From: Microbacteriaceae bacterium UBA1487
Lineage (GTDB): Bacteria; Actinomycetota; Actinomycetes; Actinomycetales; Microbacteriaceae
Assembly (NCBI GenBank): GCA_002325245.1
Contig: DCRR01000001.1
Coordinates: 130,991 to 172,166 of the forward strand
Direction: 5' to 3'
Length of the DNA stretch: 41,176 bases
Below the pieces are notes generated by a model. The model was not told the DNA's origin, ran no database searches, and was given only the letters and a program-made list of their open reading frames with translations. Shown here in pieces: positions 39,142 through 41,176 of this stretch (within the stretch, counting starts at the first letter, position 1; each line of letters begins with the position of its first letter). Position numbers and translations under genes: made by a program.

Positions 39142-40097
39142 GCGAGCTGAGCAACGACGCCTACGAACGAGTCGAAGATGCCCGCATCGCCCTGGAGACG
39201 CTCGGCATGGATGCAGAGCGCAGCAACGAACGTTCCGCGCTCGTGCTCCTGGCCCTCCTACGGCTCACACCCGCTGAGTCATGGGCAGAGGCAGCCAACC
39301 CGATGCTCGGAACACGGGCGATCATGGACTTCATCCGCGACGAGTACGGCAAGGACTACGCGCCGAACACTCGCGAGACCGTCCGACGGTTCACACTCCA
39401 CCAGTTCGTGGAAGCACGACTCGTTGTCCAGAACCCTGACGAGCCGCAACGCCCTGTGAACTCACCCAAGTGGAACTACCAGGTCACCGCCGAGGCACTG
39501 GACGTTCTGCGCGCCTACGGCACCGACGCCTGGCAATCCGCAACCGACCGATACCTTGCTGACCTTCCCGGACTCAAAGCACGCTACGCGGCTGCGCGCG
39601 AGATGGATCGCATCCCGCTGACCCTCCCGGACGGCTCGATCTTCACCCTTTCGCCCGGCGGGCAGAACGTGCTCCTCAAAGCGATGGTCGAAGACTTCTG
39701 CCCTCGCTTCACACCCGGTGGGCAAGTGCTCTACATCGGCGACGCGGGTGACAAGTGGGCACTCTTCGAACGAGAGACCCTGTCCTCACTCAACGTCGAG
39801 GTCGATGAGCACGGCAAGATGCCCGACCTCGTCATCTACCTCCCCGACCGCAACTGGCTCGTGCTCCTGGAAGCAGCAAGCTCACACGGCCCGGTCGACT
39901 CGAAACGCCAAGCCGAACTCGCCGGCCTGTTCGCACAGTCAACGGCAGGCCTCGTCTACGTCTCCTGCTTCCCCAACCGGGCAGAGTTTCGCAAGTACGT
40001 CGACAAGATCGCCTGGGAATCCGAAGTCTGGTGCGCCGACCACCCCACGCACATGATCCACTACAACGGCGAACGCTTCCTCGGGCCATACGAATGA
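39138..40097 (+). CDS. BsuBI/PstI-family type II restriction endonuclease
   Basis: 319 aa, close to the length of PstI and BsuBI. The N-terminal half is helical and winged-helix-like. The catalytic C-terminal domain has VDEHGKMPDLVIY (Asp230) and NWLVLLEAASSHGPVDSKRQ (Glu245, Lys256), a PD-(D/E)xK arrangement, followed by GLVYVSCFPNRAEFRKYVDK, IAWESEVWCADHPTHMIHYN and GERFLGPYE, all hallmarks of PF06616. Characterised members cut CTGCAG; this enzyme's specificity is inferred. All catalytic residues are present, so it is probably active. Coupled to the methylase by ATGA overlap. Confidence 0.95.
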   Translation: MSELSNDAYERVEDARIALETLGMDAERSNERSALVLLALLRLTPAESWAEAANPMLGTRAIMDFIRDEYGKDYAPNTRETVRRFTLHQFVEARLVVQNPDEPQRPVNSPKWNYQVTAEALDVLRAYGTDAWQSATDRYLADLPGLKARYAAAREMDRIPLTLPDGSIFTLSPGGQNVLLKAMVEDFCPRFTPGGQVLYIGDAGDKWALFERETLSSLNVEVDEHGKMPDLVIYLPDRNWLVLLEAASSHGPVDSKRQAELAGLFAQSTAGLVYVSCFPNRAEFRKYVDKIAWESEVWCADHPTHMIHYNGERFLGPYE

Positions 40098-40137
40098 GTC
40101 AGTTGGCCGTCAAACTAGGGATCGAACCGGAGCAGCC

Positions 40138-41061
40138 ATGGTTGATCGTCGGATGACCTTGCCCACTTCGGGTGAAGTTGTGGCCGCCCTGCGCGACGCT
40201 GGTTGGCTCTTGGAGCAGGACACTGCTCGCGCTTTGGGCGCCGGTGGATTCCACGTGATGCAGGGTAAGGCGTTTCCTGATCCAGACGACGCGACCGTAT
40301 CACGCGAGGTAGACGTTCATGGCTATCGACAGCTCTATCGCGACGATGAACTATCGTTCAGCGTCGGCCTTCGGGTTCTTGCCGAGTGCAAGCAGAGTTC
40401 GATGCCTTACGTAGTGGTAGGCGGCCCCGCGAGCCGCTACGAGTTGGAGCGGGACCGAAAGGAACAACACTTCCGGTTCCCGACCGTCGAGACTGGGCGG
40501 ACGGAACTTGGGGACGGTCGAGCGCAGCTTCACTGCACGCGTGCTCGTGAGTATCTCGGGATCGACAAGCTGCCAGGCAATCCGTGGGAGGGCGGTTTCC
40601 TCGGGACTCAGCTGACCCGCCTGGACCGTAAGCAGACCTGGCTCGCGGACAACCGGGGGATCTTCACGTCATTGGTCCACCCGCTGGCAAAGGCGTTGAC
40701 GTACTTTCGTTCGCAGGCGAATAGGACCTCCTACGTCATGCACCGGCCAGGTCAGGAATGGGCAAGCATCGACTTCTATTACCCCGTAGTCGTCACCTCT
40801 GCACCAGTATTCGCGGTTGACGTCATGAGCGAGAATGTTGAAGCCGTTGAGGTCCCATGGGCTGCCGTGACCCGCGAGATCAAGTCGGCAAAGGTCGATG
40901 GACAGTTCAACATCGACGTCGTGTCTGCCGGGTCGCTCTCCACCTACCTGGCGGACCGTGTAAACAAGTTTGGCAACGCAGTCGCGGAGATCGCGAGCAA
41001 CGACCCTCAGCGCTTTGTCAGCCATCAGGATCATGAGTACGCGCCTCGCCTCAACAGCTAA
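40138..41061 (+). CDS. Candidate PD-(D/E)xK nuclease-like protein
   Basis: 307 aa, not a named family. The N-terminal 90 residues resemble a restriction-endonuclease-like core: helix LLEQDTARALGAGGFHVMQG, then VSREVDVHGYRQLY (Glu57, Asp59) and LRVLAECKQSS (Glu83, Lys85), the E-x-D...E-x-K pattern of PD-(D/E)xK enzymes. The rest (100-307) is a mixed alpha/beta region, with FYYPVVVTSAPVFAVDVMSE near the middle, no recognisable helicase or NTPase motif, and no membrane segment. The ATG has GGAG 5 bases upstream. It starts 40 bases after the restriction gene on the same strand, so it is likely in the same operon and may be an extra defence component. Confidence 0.75.
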   Translation: MVDRRMTLPTSGEVVAALRDAGWLLEQDTARALGAGGFHVMQGKAFPDPDDATVSREVDVHGYRQLYRDDELSFSVGLRVLAECKQSSMPYVVVGGPASRYELERDRKEQHFRFPTVETGRTELGDGRAQLHCTRAREYLGIDKLPGNPWEGGFLGTQLTRLDRKQTWLADNRGIFTSLVHPLAKALTYFRSQANRTSYVMHRPGQEWASIDFYYPVVVTSAPVFAVDVMSENVEAVEVPWAAVTREIKSAKVDGQFNIDVVSAGSLSTYLADRVNKFGNAVAEIASNDPQRFVSHQDHEYAPRLNS

Positions 41062-41089
41062 CAGCAGTCTTCGTCCAGGCGGTGCCACG

Positions 41090-41176
41090 GTGAACGCCGA
41101 ACTGCTCGTCAAAGTGGTGACGCTGATGCCGCACTTGCGGGACCGTACGTACGGCGGCCGGGTCAAGTCCCTGGAA
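41090..41176 (+). CDS. Truncated ORF at the window edge
   Basis: From GTG 41090 the frame VNAELLVKVVTLMPHLRDRT then YGGRVKSLE stays open to the window end. It follows the candidate nuclease gene by 28 bases. Too short to assign; the start is uncertain and it may be a chance frame. Confidence 0.35.
   Translation, partial: MNAELLVKVVTLMPHLRDRTYGGRVKSLE

Larger units (their letters stand above)
34784..41176. mobile_element. Putative integrative element beside tRNA-Ala, left part
   Basis: Everything past the tRNA 3' end looks acquired: a serine recombinase directly abutting the tRNA, no housekeeping genes, a type II restriction-modification pair, and visibly more A/T in third codon positions than in the ribosomal-protein cluster to the left. 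I see no second copy of the tRNA 3' sequence before 41176, so the far end lies outside the window. No replication, conjugation or phage structural genes are visible. Element class (island, integrative plasmid remnant, prophage remnant) cannot be decided. Confidence 0.65.

Noticed and set aside
40669..41166. 165-residue minus-strand frame at the window end
   Set aside because: Opposite the candidate nuclease gene, which has a ribosome site and motif support; no recognisable protein in the reverse frame.
34784..41176. Absence of CTGCAG in the element, as avoidance of its own restriction site
   Set aside because: I found none by eye, but only about one or two are expected by chance in 6.4 kb, so the absence carries no weight.
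1..41176. CRISPR array, rRNA genes or insertion-sequence transposase
   Set aside because: No regularly spaced repeats, no rRNA-like sequence and no transposase motifs found; the only recombinase is the serine integrase.

Overview
The window is high-GC actinobacterial DNA. Gene order and protein signatures fit the Microbacteriaceae (Microbacterium-like): ileS with an actinobacterial T-box leader, folC-DUF4233-ndk, RNase E/G, rplU-rpmA-obgE-proB-proA-nadD-rsfS, GTG starts with 4-base stop/start overlaps, and a short dispersed repeat of the kind seen in that family. The family assignment is inference; there is no rRNA in the window.

Layout. 1-2.9 kb: truncated GNAT acetyltransferase and valS (minus). 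2.9-7.1 kb: flavodoxin-like oxidoreductase, membrane-anchored protein, MHS-type MFS transporter, and a divergent YtrA-type GntR regulator coupled to a DUF1648 membrane protein. 7.1-11.1 kb: a histidine kinase/response regulator pair, a secreted Ser/Ala/Pro-repeat protein and a phosphotransferase. Three copies of the palindrome TGAGA-N4-TCTCA lie at this locus and suggest a local regulon. 11.2-16.9 kb: T-box-ileS-folC-DUF4233-ndk. 17-19.3 kb: an oxidative-folding cassette (two DsbA-like thioredoxins and a VKOR-type oxidase, minus). 19.3-22.2 kb: RNase E/G with a structured leader. 22.2-27 kb: redoxin, YraQ-like permease with its TIGR03943/DUF1980 partner, a frameshifted Ig-like membrane protein, DUF4031 and a small membrane protein. 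27-34.1 kb: the rplU-to-rsfS housekeeping cluster. 34.1-34.8 kb: monooxygenase-domain membrane protein and tRNA-Ala(GGC).

From the 3' end of tRNA-Ala to the window end (about 6.4 kb) lies what looks like an integrated element with more A/T in third codon positions. It holds a large serine recombinase whose reading frame runs antisense through the tRNA; a small ORF; a zinc-finger-like protein behind a perfect 9-bp inverted repeat; a BsuBI/PstI-type restriction-modification pair; a separate protein with a PD-(D/E)xK-like nuclease signature; and a truncated ORF. The distal end of the element is outside the window.

The most promising leads are the candidate nuclease next to the restriction-modification pair, the zinc-finger protein with its operator-like repeat, the TGAGA-N4-TCTCA regulon, the repeat lodged in the ileS T-box leader, and the G-tract frameshift at 24.9 kb. 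I found no CRISPR array, rRNA or insertion sequence.
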